Of a stretch of DNA of 64,000 nt, positions 45,250-53,411 are shown one piece after another (the first letter of the stretch is position 1; every line of letters starts with the position of its first letter). The stretch lies in assembly GCA_039602395.1 (NCBI GenBank), contig JBCNJP010000017.1, forward strand, positions 93,782,713-93,846,712, in the 5' to 3' direction. This DNA comes from Deinandra increscens subsp. villosa. Its lineage: Eukaryota; Streptophyta; Magnoliopsida; Asterales; Asteraceae. The position numbers and the translations under genes were made by a program. The notes under the pieces were generated by a model. That model saw only the letters and a list, made by a program, of their open reading frames with translations, had not been told where the DNA came from and did not search any database.

Positions 45250-45329
45250 GCTATTTGTTTGTCTATGATTTTGACTGGACTGTTTTGAAGTATCCTCAAG
45301 TTGGTTCAGGTTCCAGTTCTAGAGGGCAG
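45250..45329 (+). pseudogene. Exon-like fragment, family unknown
   Basis: 80 bp between a TTTCAG acceptor and a GTAAGA donor. In the phase left by the PILS exon it is open and reads YLFVYDFDWTVLKYPQVG and then SGSSSRGQ. I cannot name the source gene. It is not the expected PILS continuation (NLGNL...). Either it comes from another captured gene or the segment is a newly exonised piece. Confidence 0.5.
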
Positions 45330-45506
45330 GTAAGATTTTCTTCTCTTCTTTTTATTTTCATTTTAAATCATATTAAAGATCTACATGTTGTTATAATCTA
45401 TTAGGCTACTGTTATAACATATTAGGCTGCTGTTAGACATGTTGATGTCATAGATTACTCCTCTTTGGCTGTTAACTGGTGTTTGATTTATGCTTAAATG
45501 CTCAAT
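45330..45506. other. CACTA-1 internal DNA left of Tekay element 2
   Basis: Intron-like T-rich sequence. A small tandem (GGCTACTGTTATAACATATTAGGCTGCTG) lies near 45405-45430. Confidence 0.5.
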
Positions 45507-45511
45507 TACTC
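45507..45511. other. Target-site duplication TACTC (left) of Tekay element 2
   Basis: Matches 55958-55962. The bases around it, CTCAATTACTC and TACTCAATTGCTC, re-join as continuous intron-like sequence. Confidence 0.93.
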
Positions 45512-48060
45512 TGTCACACCCCCAAATTAACCACTAACGGAGTTTATACCGTTCAGGGGTGCGACCAGACCAGGACCACAACCATTAGTTACAAATACTA
45601 AACGAATCAGAGTAAAGTCCAAATAATAATAATAATAATAATGAAAACAGTTTAACAGTACGCAGCGGAAAACATTATCTTTAGCACTAACCACGTGCTT
45701 TACATAAACATTGTTTTAAAATTCCCAAGTTTAGTTTAAACAAAGATAAACATCTTCTCGGGCCATGCCAACCTCCAGCGGATACTCCTTAGCGATCTGC
45801 AAAAGTTTAAACCACGCAAGTGTCAACCTAACGGTTGGTGAGTTCACAGTGGGCTTGTCACGCAGCGGCCCGGTCTAATAATCATAATCGTATGAACGTA
45901 TCGTTATGTACATTTTATTTGTGAAAAGCAATGCTTGTGTTAATCAGAATCATAGTATCGTGGTTTAGTAAAAGTGTTGTCCGTAACCTACGTTATCGGG
46001 TATGTACTAGTTTTGTATAGTTAAAGTGCTCAACCGATATCGCGGGTAGCTAATCCGTTGTTCCATGCACTAAGGAAGTTTGCACCAAAGCTGACTATAA
46101 TTTGTTGTAGTGGCCGTGCCATCTAGTACTGCGGACCTACGTCATCGCGGATTTGCCTCCCCCGTGTCCTCTCGGGATCACGGTCAGATAGGCTGATATT
46201 GTACCTCCGTGCACTCCCCGTGCCACGGGGCGGAGTTTGTCAAATTCCAGTAGATCTACCCAACATCCCCTCGCTTTACAATTAATGGTACAATTTAGTT
46301 GAGGACTTTAAGTTTTCAAGGCATCCTTAGAAATCATGTGATATCATGTGGTTTAGACTTTAACCTACGCTAGCCATATTAAAACGGTTTTCGTTTCAGA
46401 AATAGTTTGTTAAGTTTCACAAGTGTTTCCCATAAAACACTTCAAGTTCATCCAATGGGTGCCGAGCACTCCGAGTTTTCACGTTTATCAGGGAGGTGCC
46501 TCGCACTCTCGAGTTTGTCAGCATTGTTTTACTTTTAGTTGATCGGTGTGACCCAAACGGGTTCACGGTAACTGGGTTAGTGACACTCACCTTTGGTTGC
46601 ACTGCTACGCTTGCTAATATTCCAAGTATGCTTAATGAAGACCTATGAACACGTTTAGGTCTTAAGTATTAGTTTTGTGTCTAATCTTTACTTAACGTCA
46701 CTATGGCCCATAACATAGCACGTTGGAACTATGACTCGACATACAGACACACGACACCGATGGTTGATCATCAATAGGGGTTCACATATTACAGAAATCA
46801 TAGCATGTATCATCATGGCATAATCATGCAAGTCATGGCATAACATTCAAGCAATTTGCACAAGTTTGGATTTTGGTCTCAGCTTCGCTAGCAGTTTCGC
46901 TAGTCAGTTTCGCTGTGTGCACGGGCAGCACTTTCGCTAGGCAATACCCGATGACACAGTTTCGCTAGGCTAGTTTCGCTCGAAACTGTTGACACAGTTT
47001 CGATAGCCTAGTTTCGCCCGAAACTGGTTTGAACTTTCGTTCAGGGAATTTCGCTCGATAGATTCGCTCGAGCTGGTCTGGTTGGTTTACCCGGCGACAC
47101 TGCAGTTTCGCTGCATAGTGTCGCTGGATGAAGATATGCATAGTTTCGCTGGACAGTTTCGCCCAGAGAACACCACAGTTTCGCTGGTCGCGAAAAACAT
47201 ACGGATCAGCCTAAAAATCAACCTAACAGCTTCCATTTTACATGCAATTCATTGTTTAGCATACATAGGCATTTACCAACATAAATCAGTAAGCTTTAAC
47301 ACCTTAAACATGCATTTTGTCATCAAATCACCCAAAATACATATAAAACCCTAAAATGGCTAAAATAGCATAAATCTCTATCATGGTTGGATTTCATACG
47401 TAAAGTTGTGAACTTTATAACAGATCTAGCATCCCTAAGCAACATACTAGCAGATCAAGCAGTTTCATGAAGGTTTAAGCATGCTTTTTAAGAAAACTCA
47501 AAGAAAAGGCATAAAAGAAAGGTTTTGGGACTCACGATTCGATCAAGGAATCGAATGGATGTTGTCTTGAGGCTGAGATCTTGATGTTTGGTTGTGTTTC
47601 TCGACTGACCAGATTTCCAGAGATGTGTGTGTGTTTGTGGTGTAAATGAGGCAAATAGGAGAACTAGGGTTTATTAAGATTATTTATATCAGGGGCTAGT
47701 TTCGCTGGCCAAGCGAAACTAGCTCTGGTCACATTTAACTGATTTGGTTTAGCTGGCTACCGGGCGACACTACAGTTTCGCCCGGTAGTTTCGCTGGCTG
47801 CCCAACTCAGGCAATTTTCACATAATCAAGGATTTTACAATTCGTCATGCTATTCATAATATTAAATCATGCATTTTGAATCATATTGCACGTAATGACA
47901 ACCATAATGAATACATAGCACATATGGGCGGGTTCGGTGATCAACCAAAGGACGTGGACGTATTCGGCCTAGTTAGGTATTAGTTACTAAGTTAACACTT
48001 ATAACGTAACTAACGGAATTTGTCTAACGGAAGTAAACCTTGAAATTCTCGGATGTCACA
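45512..48060 (-). repeat. 3' LTR of Tekay element 2
   Basis: On the minus strand TGTGACATCC to GGTGTGACA. TATA box GATATAAATA at 47681-47690. The word AGTTTCGCT (or AGCGAAACT) occurs in two clusters: about 46867-47187, some fifteen copies, and 47695-47795, immediately upstream of the TATA box. A trinucleotide AAT run is at 45624-45643. Confidence 0.95.
47681..47690 (-). promoter_or_regulatory. TATA box, 3' LTR of Tekay element 2
   Basis: GATATAAATA on the minus strand, 370 bases into the LTR. The same box is at 55578-55587 in the 5' LTR, where it would drive the element. Confidence 0.7.
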
Positions 48061-48215
48061 TCATCCCCTTGTAATTGGAATTTTCGTCCCGAAAATTATT
48101 CTTGTGTCGTAGCGTTCGCAACATCAGCTGTCGGTGTTGCTGGGGAAAGAAAGCAAAAGTTTTTAGGGTCGTCACATCCTCCTCCTGTTACAGGAATTTT
48201 GGTCCCCAAAATTAA
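48061..48215 (-). other. Polypurine tract region, duplicated
   Basis: Directly against the LTR is CAAGGGGATGA, preceded by ATTTTCGGGACGAAAATTCC on the minus strand. About 100 bases further upstream a similar block occurs: ATTTTGGGGACCAAAATTCC, then ACAGGAGGAGGATGTGACGA, itself resembling a polypurine tract plus LTR start. Confidence 0.7.
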
Positions 48216-50207
48216 ATCATATTCAGTTTCCGTGGACGTTTGCTCGAACAAGTGAGGATACTTTTTCTTCATCTGATCCTCTTGTTCCCAAGTATATTCA
48301 GGTCCACGCTTTGAGTTCCATCGCACCTTGACGATCGGAATTTTGCTACGTTTGAGGGCTTTCTCTTCGCGTCCCATGATTTCTACTGGTTGCTCGATAA
48401 ATCTCAGATGTTCGTCAATTTCCAATTCCTCCAAAGGAATTATTTCGATGTCTTCAGCCAGACATTTCTTTAGATTTGAGACGTGAAACACGTTGTGAAC
48501 TCCATCGAGTTCAGCAGGGAGTTGTAATCGGTAGGCCACCGGGCCTACTTCCCCAATGATTTCAAATGGTCCGATATAGCGAGGATTTAACTTCCCACGC
48601 TTTCCGAAGCGTATCACGCCTTTCCAGGGAGATACCTTCAATAGCACCTTGTCGCCTACCTCGAACTTCAAAGGTTTACGGCGTTTGTCAGCATAGCTCT
48701 TTTGTCTGTCACGTGCTGCGGCTATCCGTTTTCTGATTTGTATAATCCGTTCAATCGTATCATGAATGAGTTCTGGTCCGGTGAGTCCCTTCTCACCCGT
48801 TTCAGCCCAACACACGGGCGATCTACATTTTCTGCCGTAAAGAGCTTCAAATGGTGCTGCACCAATACTTGAGTGATAACTGTTGTTGTAGGAGAATTCC
48901 ACCAACGGAAGGTGAGCTTCCCAGTCTTTACCAAAATCGAGAACGCAAGCACGGAGCATGTCTTCTAGAGTCTGAATAGTTCTTTCCGTTTGACCATCGG
49001 TCTGCGGGTGGTAAGCTGTACTCATATCCAGTCTAGTTCCCAACGCTTCCTGCATAGATTGCCATAATCGGGAAGTAAATCGAGGATCTCGATCAGAGAT
49101 AATAGTCTTAGGCACTCCATGCCGTACCACAATTCGGTCAATGTACAGCTTAGTTAACTTATCCATGTTGTCAGTTTCCTTCATCGGGATAAAATGTGCA
49201 TATTTGGTTAATCGATCAATGATAACCCAAATCGCATCCGGTCGATTCGATCGATGAGGTAATCCTGTTACAAAGTCCATAGAGATATCCTCCCATTTCC
49301 ATTCTGGGATCTTTGGCTGCTGTAATAGCCCAGAAGGCTTTTGGTACTCGATCTTGACTCTTGAGCACGTTAAACACTTAGCCACATATCGAGCAATGTC
49401 GGCTTTCATGTTCGGCCACCAATACAAATTCTTTAAATCTTGGTACATCTTATCTGATCCAGGGTGCACCGAATATCTTGACTTGTGAGCCTCGTCCATC
49501 ACGAGCTCACGGAGATTTCCAAGTAAAGGAACCCAAATTCTATCATTATAATACCTGAGTCCGTCGGACTTAACTTCAGAATTTCCATCTACACCACGCA
49601 GTGCTTCAGCTGCGAAGTTTTCTTCCTTTAAAGCTTCTTGTTGGGCATCGCGGATCCGATCCGGCAATCCCGTGTGGATGGTAAGTTGCAGCGCTCGTAC
49701 CCGTCGAGGCTTTTCATACTCCTTCCGACTTAATGCATCAGCCACAACATTGGCTTTTCCCGGATGATACTTAATTGCTAAGTCATAGTCATTCAGTAGC
49801 TCGACCCACCGTCGTTGTCGCATGTTGAGATCCTTCTGATTAAAAATGTGCTGTAAGCTCTTGTGGTCGGTAAATATCGTGCACTTTGTTCCGTAGAGGT
49901 AATGTCTCCAAATCTTGAGTGCATGAACAACGGCTCCCATCTCCAAATCATGCGTTGTATAATTCTTCTCAGTGTCCTTCAGTTGCCTGGACCCATAGGT
50001 AATCACCTTGTCTCGTTGCATCAACACGCAACCGAGTCCTTGGATAGATGCATCGCAATAAACCACAAAGTCGTCAATCCCATCGGGTAACGCGAGAATT
50101 GGAGCTGAGCATAGCATATCTTTAAGAGTTTGAAACGCGCGTTCTTCTTTTTCACCCCATCTATATTGCACTCCTTTGTGCGTTAAGGCCGTTAAGGGTT
50201 GAGCCAA
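48096..50207 (-). CDS. Tekay element 2 RNase H - integrase - chromodomain part of pol
   Basis: 703 residues open on the minus strand. RNase H: FVVYCDASIQGLGCVLMQ (Asp), YTTHDLEMGAVVHALKIWRH (Glu), FTDHKSLQHIF (Asp) and ADALSRK. Integrase: zinc part with HPGSDKMY, WWPNMKADI and CLTCSRVK. The catalytic Asp is in MDFVTGLP, Asp in IISDRDPRF and Glu in QTDGQTERTIQTLEDM. Then comes GPFEIIGEVGPVAYRLQLP (GPY/F module). The C-terminal chromodomain-like tail reads IVKVRWNSKRGPEYTWEQED and YPHLF. The frame runs about 35 residues past YPHLF through the duplicated polypurine block before stopping. It is cut off from RT by a TGA at 50229-50231 in the YY.RF motif. Confidence 0.95.
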   Translation of the reverse strand: MAQPLTALTHKGVQYRWGEKEERAFQTLKDMLCSAPILALPDGIDDFVVYCDASIQGLGCVLMQRDKVITYGSRQLKDTEKNYTTHDLEMGAVVHALKIWRHYLYGTKCTIFTDHKSLQHIFNQKDLNMRQRRWVELLNDYDLAIKYHPGKANVVADALSRKEYEKPRRVRALQLTIHTGLPDRIRDAQQEALKEENFAAEALRGVDGNSEVKSDGLRYYNDRIWVPLLGNLRELVMDEAHKSRYSVHPGSDKMYQDLKNLYWWPNMKADIARYVAKCLTCSRVKIEYQKPSGLLQQPKIPEWKWEDISMDFVTGLPHRSNRPDAIWVIIDRLTKYAHFIPMKETDNMDKLTKLYIDRIVVRHGVPKTIISDRDPRFTSRLWQSMQEALGTRLDMSTAYHPQTDGQTERTIQTLEDMLRACVLDFGKDWEAHLPLVEFSYNNSYHSSIGAAPFEALYGRKCRSPVCWAETGEKGLTGPELIHDTIERIIQIRKRIAAARDRQKSYADKRRKPLKFEVGDKVLLKVSPWKGVIRFGKRGKLNPRYIGPFEIIGEVGPVAYRLQLPAELDGVHNVFHVSNLKKCLAEDIEIIPLEELEIDEHLRFIEQPVEIMGREEKALKRSKIPIVKVRWNSKRGPEYTWEQEDQMKKKYPHLFEQTSTETEYDLILGTKIPVTGGGCDDPKNFCFLSPATPTADVANATTQE

Positions 50208-50231
50208 CTGCGAGAAACCCTTGATAAACCT

Positions 50232-51236
50232 TCAGTAGTATCCGGCAAGTCCCAAAAATTGTCGGATTTCGGTCGGCGCTCTAGGGGTAGACCAATTCTT
50301 GATAGCTTCTACCTTAGCTGGGTCGACGTGAATTCCTTCTTGGTTAACAATGTGTCCAAGAAACTGGACTTCGCGAATCCAAAAATCGCACTTCGAAAAC
50401 TTAGCGTAAAGCTGTTCCTTACGGAGTAATTCCAAAATTAGTCGCAGATGCTCCTCGTGTTCTTTCTTTGTCTTGGAGTAAATCAAAATATCATCAATGA
50501 AAACTATCACAAACTTATCGAGGTACGGCTTGCACACTCGATTCATCAGATCCATAAACACAGCAGGTGCATTGGTTAGCCCAAAAGGCATAACCAGGAA
50601 CTCGTAGTGACCATAACGAGTTCTGAAAGCAGTCTTGGGGACATCTTCATCACGAACACGAAGTTGGTGATATCCAGACCGTAGATCAATCTTTAAGAAG
50701 TAGCTCGAACCTTGCAGCTGATCGAAGAGATCGTCGATTCGAGGAAGTGGATACCGATTCTTGATCGTAACCTTGTTAAGCTCTCTATAGTCGATACACA
50801 TTCGGAACGTTCCATCCTTCTTCTTGACAAACAATACCGGAGCTCCCCACGGAGACGAACTTGGACGGATAAATCCCTTGTCGAGTAACTCTTGAAGTTG
50901 TGAGGAAAGTTCGTTGAGTTCACTTACTGCCAAACGATAAGGTGCGCGTGCTATCGGAGCGGCTCCAGGAGCTAAGTCGATTCCAAACTCTACTTGTCGA
51001 AATGGAGGCAAACCAGGCAGATCTTCAGGAAATACATCTTGGAAGTCGCGAACGATCGGGTAATCGTCGATTCTGTGCTCGGGAAGTGTCGAATCAGTGA
51101 CGTTTCCAAGAATCGCGAAGTGACCTTTACGAAGGCACTTTTGAGCTTTGAGAAACGAAATAATACCAGTCACTGCTCCACCTTTTTCACCTTGAACCGT
51201 TAGCATTTCACCTCCTTCGAGTGGGATACGAACCAC
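50232..51236 (-). CDS. Tekay element 2 reverse transcriptase part of pol
   Basis: 334 residues open on the minus strand, between two in-frame stops. It starts in the protease-RT linker (VRIPLEGGEMLTVQGE, DYPIVRDFQDVFPEDLPGLPP). RT motifs in order are GFIRPSSSPWGAPVLFVKKK, RMCIDYRELNKVTIKNRYPL, LKIDLRSGYHQL, FGLTNAPAVFMDLMN, the catalytic FIDDILIYS, VQFLGHIVNQEGI and FLGLAGYY. All catalytic residues are present. It is in frame with both neighbours, so only single stop codons, not shifts, separate the enzymes. Confidence 0.95.
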   Translation of the reverse strand: MVRIPLEGGEMLTVQGEKGGAVTGIISFLKAQKCLRKGHFAILGNVTDSTLPEHRIDDYPIVRDFQDVFPEDLPGLPPFRQVEFGIDLAPGAAPIARAPYRLAVSELNELSSQLQELLDKGFIRPSSSPWGAPVLFVKKKDGTFRMCIDYRELNKVTIKNRYPLPRIDDLFDQLQGSSYFLKIDLRSGYHQLRVRDEDVPKTAFRTRYGHYEFLVMPFGLTNAPAVFMDLMNRVCKPYLDKFVIVFIDDILIYSKTKKEHEEHLRLILELLRKEQLYAKFSKCDFWIREVQFLGHIVNQEGIHVDPAKVEAIKNWSTPRAPTEIRQFLGLAGYY

Positions 51237-51272
51237 CTTTTCTTTACATAAGATTTCAGCTCGATTCTCAGA

Positions 51273-51554
51273 TTACCAATCCATTCCTACTATAACGTCG
51301 AAACTACCAATCGGGAAAGGCATAAGGTCAATTCCTAGGGTATGGCCAGCTAGTTCCAACTTACAGTCCTTAACTATCTGAGTCGTATCATGAAGTTTAC
51401 CATTAGCTAGCTCTACCACATATTTAGCGTCTAAGGCAATAGGTTTAGCATTAATCAATTTAGCAAATTTTGTAGAAATAAAACTTCTTTCAGCGCCAGA
51501 ATCAAACAATACAGTAGCAAAGAAACCGTTCAAAATAAATTTACCATTAATCAC
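51273..51554 (-). CDS. Tekay element 2 aspartic protease part of pol
   Basis: About 93 residues open on the minus strand: VINGKFILNGFFATVLFDSG holds the active-site DSG, then AERSFISTKFAKLI and LMPFPIGSFDVIVGMDW, the standard end of retrotransposon protease. It is bounded by TAA at 51579 (gag side) and TAA at 51270-51272 just after GMDW. Confidence 0.92.
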   Translation of the reverse strand: MINGKFILNGFFATVLFDSGAERSFISTKFAKLINAKPIALDAKYVVELANGKLHDTTQIVKDCKLELAGHTLGIDLMPFPIGSFDVIVGMDW

Positions 51555-51578
51555 GTTGGCATCATTGCGAGCTTCACC

Positions 51579-52850
51579 TTAATCCATGACAAAAGCTCTT
51601 CCTCTGCCATTTCCACCATTCCCATTGCCATTCCCGTTACCATTTCCTCCACCATTACCGTTCCCACCGTTGCCATTGTTACCATTCCCTTGCCTTCTCA
51701 GCTGCGGGCAGTCCTTCTTAATGTGGCCTTGAGCACCACATTCGAAACAGCCACGGGCTCCACCATTGTTGTTCTGATTGTTTCCTTGCCCGTTGCGGTT
51801 GTTCCCATAGTTGTTGCCATGATTGTTATTGTTGTTTTGCCTTTGGCGGTTCTGCTGCTCAGGTAGAGTTGCCCAACAGTCTTTTGCTTCGTGGCCTTTC
51901 TTCCCACACCTATCGCAGCTCAGATTCCTTCTACAAGCACCAGCATGATGCTTCCCACACTTGTTACACAAAGGCAGGTTACCTTTGTAGTTGCCTTGAC
52001 CATTGCCACCCTGGCGGTAGTTGCCACTGTTGTTCCCAGACCTCTTGCTTTGACCTTGGGAGTTATAAGACCTCCCAGTGCTGTTTCCAACACTCTGGTC
52101 GTTCATGGAGTTTTCAGGAGCTTCATCATCAGCTTTTCTTTTGCCACTTAAGGCAGTCTTCTCAGTGGTCTTTGCAGGAAGTGTACCCTTCTCAACCTCC
52201 TGATCAGTAAGTTTGTGAGCCATTCGGATGGCTTGCTGTACGGTGGCGGGGTTGCTGGCGGTCACCAAACTCTTGATTTGAGGCGCGAGGCCTTCCAGAT
52301 AACGCTCAATGCGTTTGAATTCAGCATCGACCATTGTGGGGCACAAGACCTCGTACTCATGATATCGTGCAGTGTACTGTTCGACTTCAGACCCAATCAT
52401 TTTCAGATTCAAGAATTCGCCTTCTAGCTTCTTCACTTGGTCACGAGGGCAGTACTCATCCATAATCAGATCCTTAAATGCTGCCCACTGCATGTTATTA
52501 GCTGCGTCTAGCCCAATCATCTGAATTTCAGCGGTCCACCAGGAGAGTGCAGCTCCTTCGAAGGTACCAGTAGCAAACTTCACCTTGCTTTCAGCTGGGC
52601 AATTACACATGGAGAAAACCTTTTCAGACTTCTCAATCCACCTGAGGAGTCCTACAGCTCCTTCTTCGCCGGAAAATGTCATCGGCTTGCAGTCCATGAA
52701 GGACTTGAACGTGCAGTGGTGGTGGTTTCCCTGTGCGGCATATGCAGCTTGGACGGCTGCCACCGCGGCTTGCACGTGTTCAGTAATCATTGCTTGCAGC
52801 TGTGCAGGCGTCATGTTTATGTTGCCTCTTCCGTTTCCTCTTCCAGACAT
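51579..52850 (-). CDS. Tekay element 2 gag
   Basis: 423 residues from the ATG at 52848-52850, with a Gly/Arg/Asn start. The capsid domain shows FSGEEGAVGLLRWIEKSEKV, ALSWWTAEIQMIG, DEYCPRDQVKKLEGEFLNLK and ASNPATVQQAIRMAHKLTDQ. Then a basic linker, and a nucleocapsid with three zinc-knuckle-like motifs: CNKCGKHHAGAC, CDRCGKKGHEAKDC and CFECGAQGHIKKDC. Between and after them are Asn- and Gly-rich repeats (NNNNNHGNN, GNGNGGNGNGGG). In frame with protease but ended by TAA at 51579. Full length and probably a functional gag. Confidence 0.95.
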   Translation of the reverse strand: MSGRGNGRGNINMTPAQLQAMITEHVQAAVAAVQAAYAAQGNHHHCTFKSFMDCKPMTFSGEEGAVGLLRWIEKSEKVFSMCNCPAESKVKFATGTFEGAALSWWTAEIQMIGLDAANNMQWAAFKDLIMDEYCPRDQVKKLEGEFLNLKMIGSEVEQYTARYHEYEVLCPTMVDAEFKRIERYLEGLAPQIKSLVTASNPATVQQAIRMAHKLTDQEVEKGTLPAKTTEKTALSGKRKADDEAPENSMNDQSVGNSTGRSYNSQGQSKRSGNNSGNYRQGGNGQGNYKGNLPLCNKCGKHHAGACRRNLSCDRCGKKGHEAKDCWATLPEQQNRQRQNNNNNHGNNYGNNRNGQGNNQNNNGGARGCFECGAQGHIKKDCPQLRRQGNGNNGNGGNGNGGGNGNGNGNGNGGNGRGRAFVMD

Positions 52851-53393
52851 CTTGCTGAATAGTTAAAGTAGCCAGTGTTCAGTCACATTTATACTTTATA
52901 CATATCCCATAATATGCATGATAACATTTTCCCGTTATCCCACTATTAGTCCAGAAAATTTTGTGCATAATGGAGGCGTCGTCGGAGAACGTCGTGAGTC
53001 GTAGGTAGCTATCGTCGAAAGTCGGCTTTCCCATAAAAGTCACCGTCGGCGTAGTCATCGCAGTAGAAATCCGGACGTAACGCGTAGCATCGTTTCGTTG
53101 TCGCTTTCCCCCGAAGTAGTGCGCGCATCAGCGTTCGCGTTTCATATTCGTGTGTGAAAATTTTCCTAAGGTTTTCCGTTAGACTTCCTAGACACGGTCT
53201 ATATATATATATTTATATATATATATATATATATATACATACGTACTAAGCTTTTACTTACACAGCAGAGCGAGTATCCCAGGTTGGCACGTAAAAATTT
53301 TGGTTTTGGGAATTTGTTTGTTCGTTTGTAACTAAGGTTTCAGGTTGCAGTTTCCAAATCGTTTTCAAAATTGATTCCAGTTCTCTGCAACTT
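52851..53393 (-). other. Leader of Tekay element 2
   Basis: Noncoding, between PBS and gag, with a (TA)n run at about 53200-53236 and a CGTCG-rich block at 52975-53130 (GTCGTCGGAG, GTCGTGAGTCG, GTCGAAAGTCGG). Confidence 0.85.
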
Positions 53394-53408
53394 ATGGCTC
53401 TGATACCA
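53394..53408 (-). other. Primer binding site, initiator tRNA-Met
   Basis: The minus strand reads TGGTATCAGAGCCAT, three bases from the LTR end. Perfect. Confidence 0.95.
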
Positions 53409-53411
53409 ATC

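Noticed and set aside
47082..47354. 90-residue plus-strand frame, identical copy at 54979-55251
   Set aside because: Lies inside both LTRs over the AGTTTCGCT array. The frame is duplicated only because the LTR is.
51869..52210. 113-residue plus-strand frame opposite Tekay gag
   Set aside because: Antisense of the gag nucleocapsid region; His/Ser-rich composition is explained by the gag codons.
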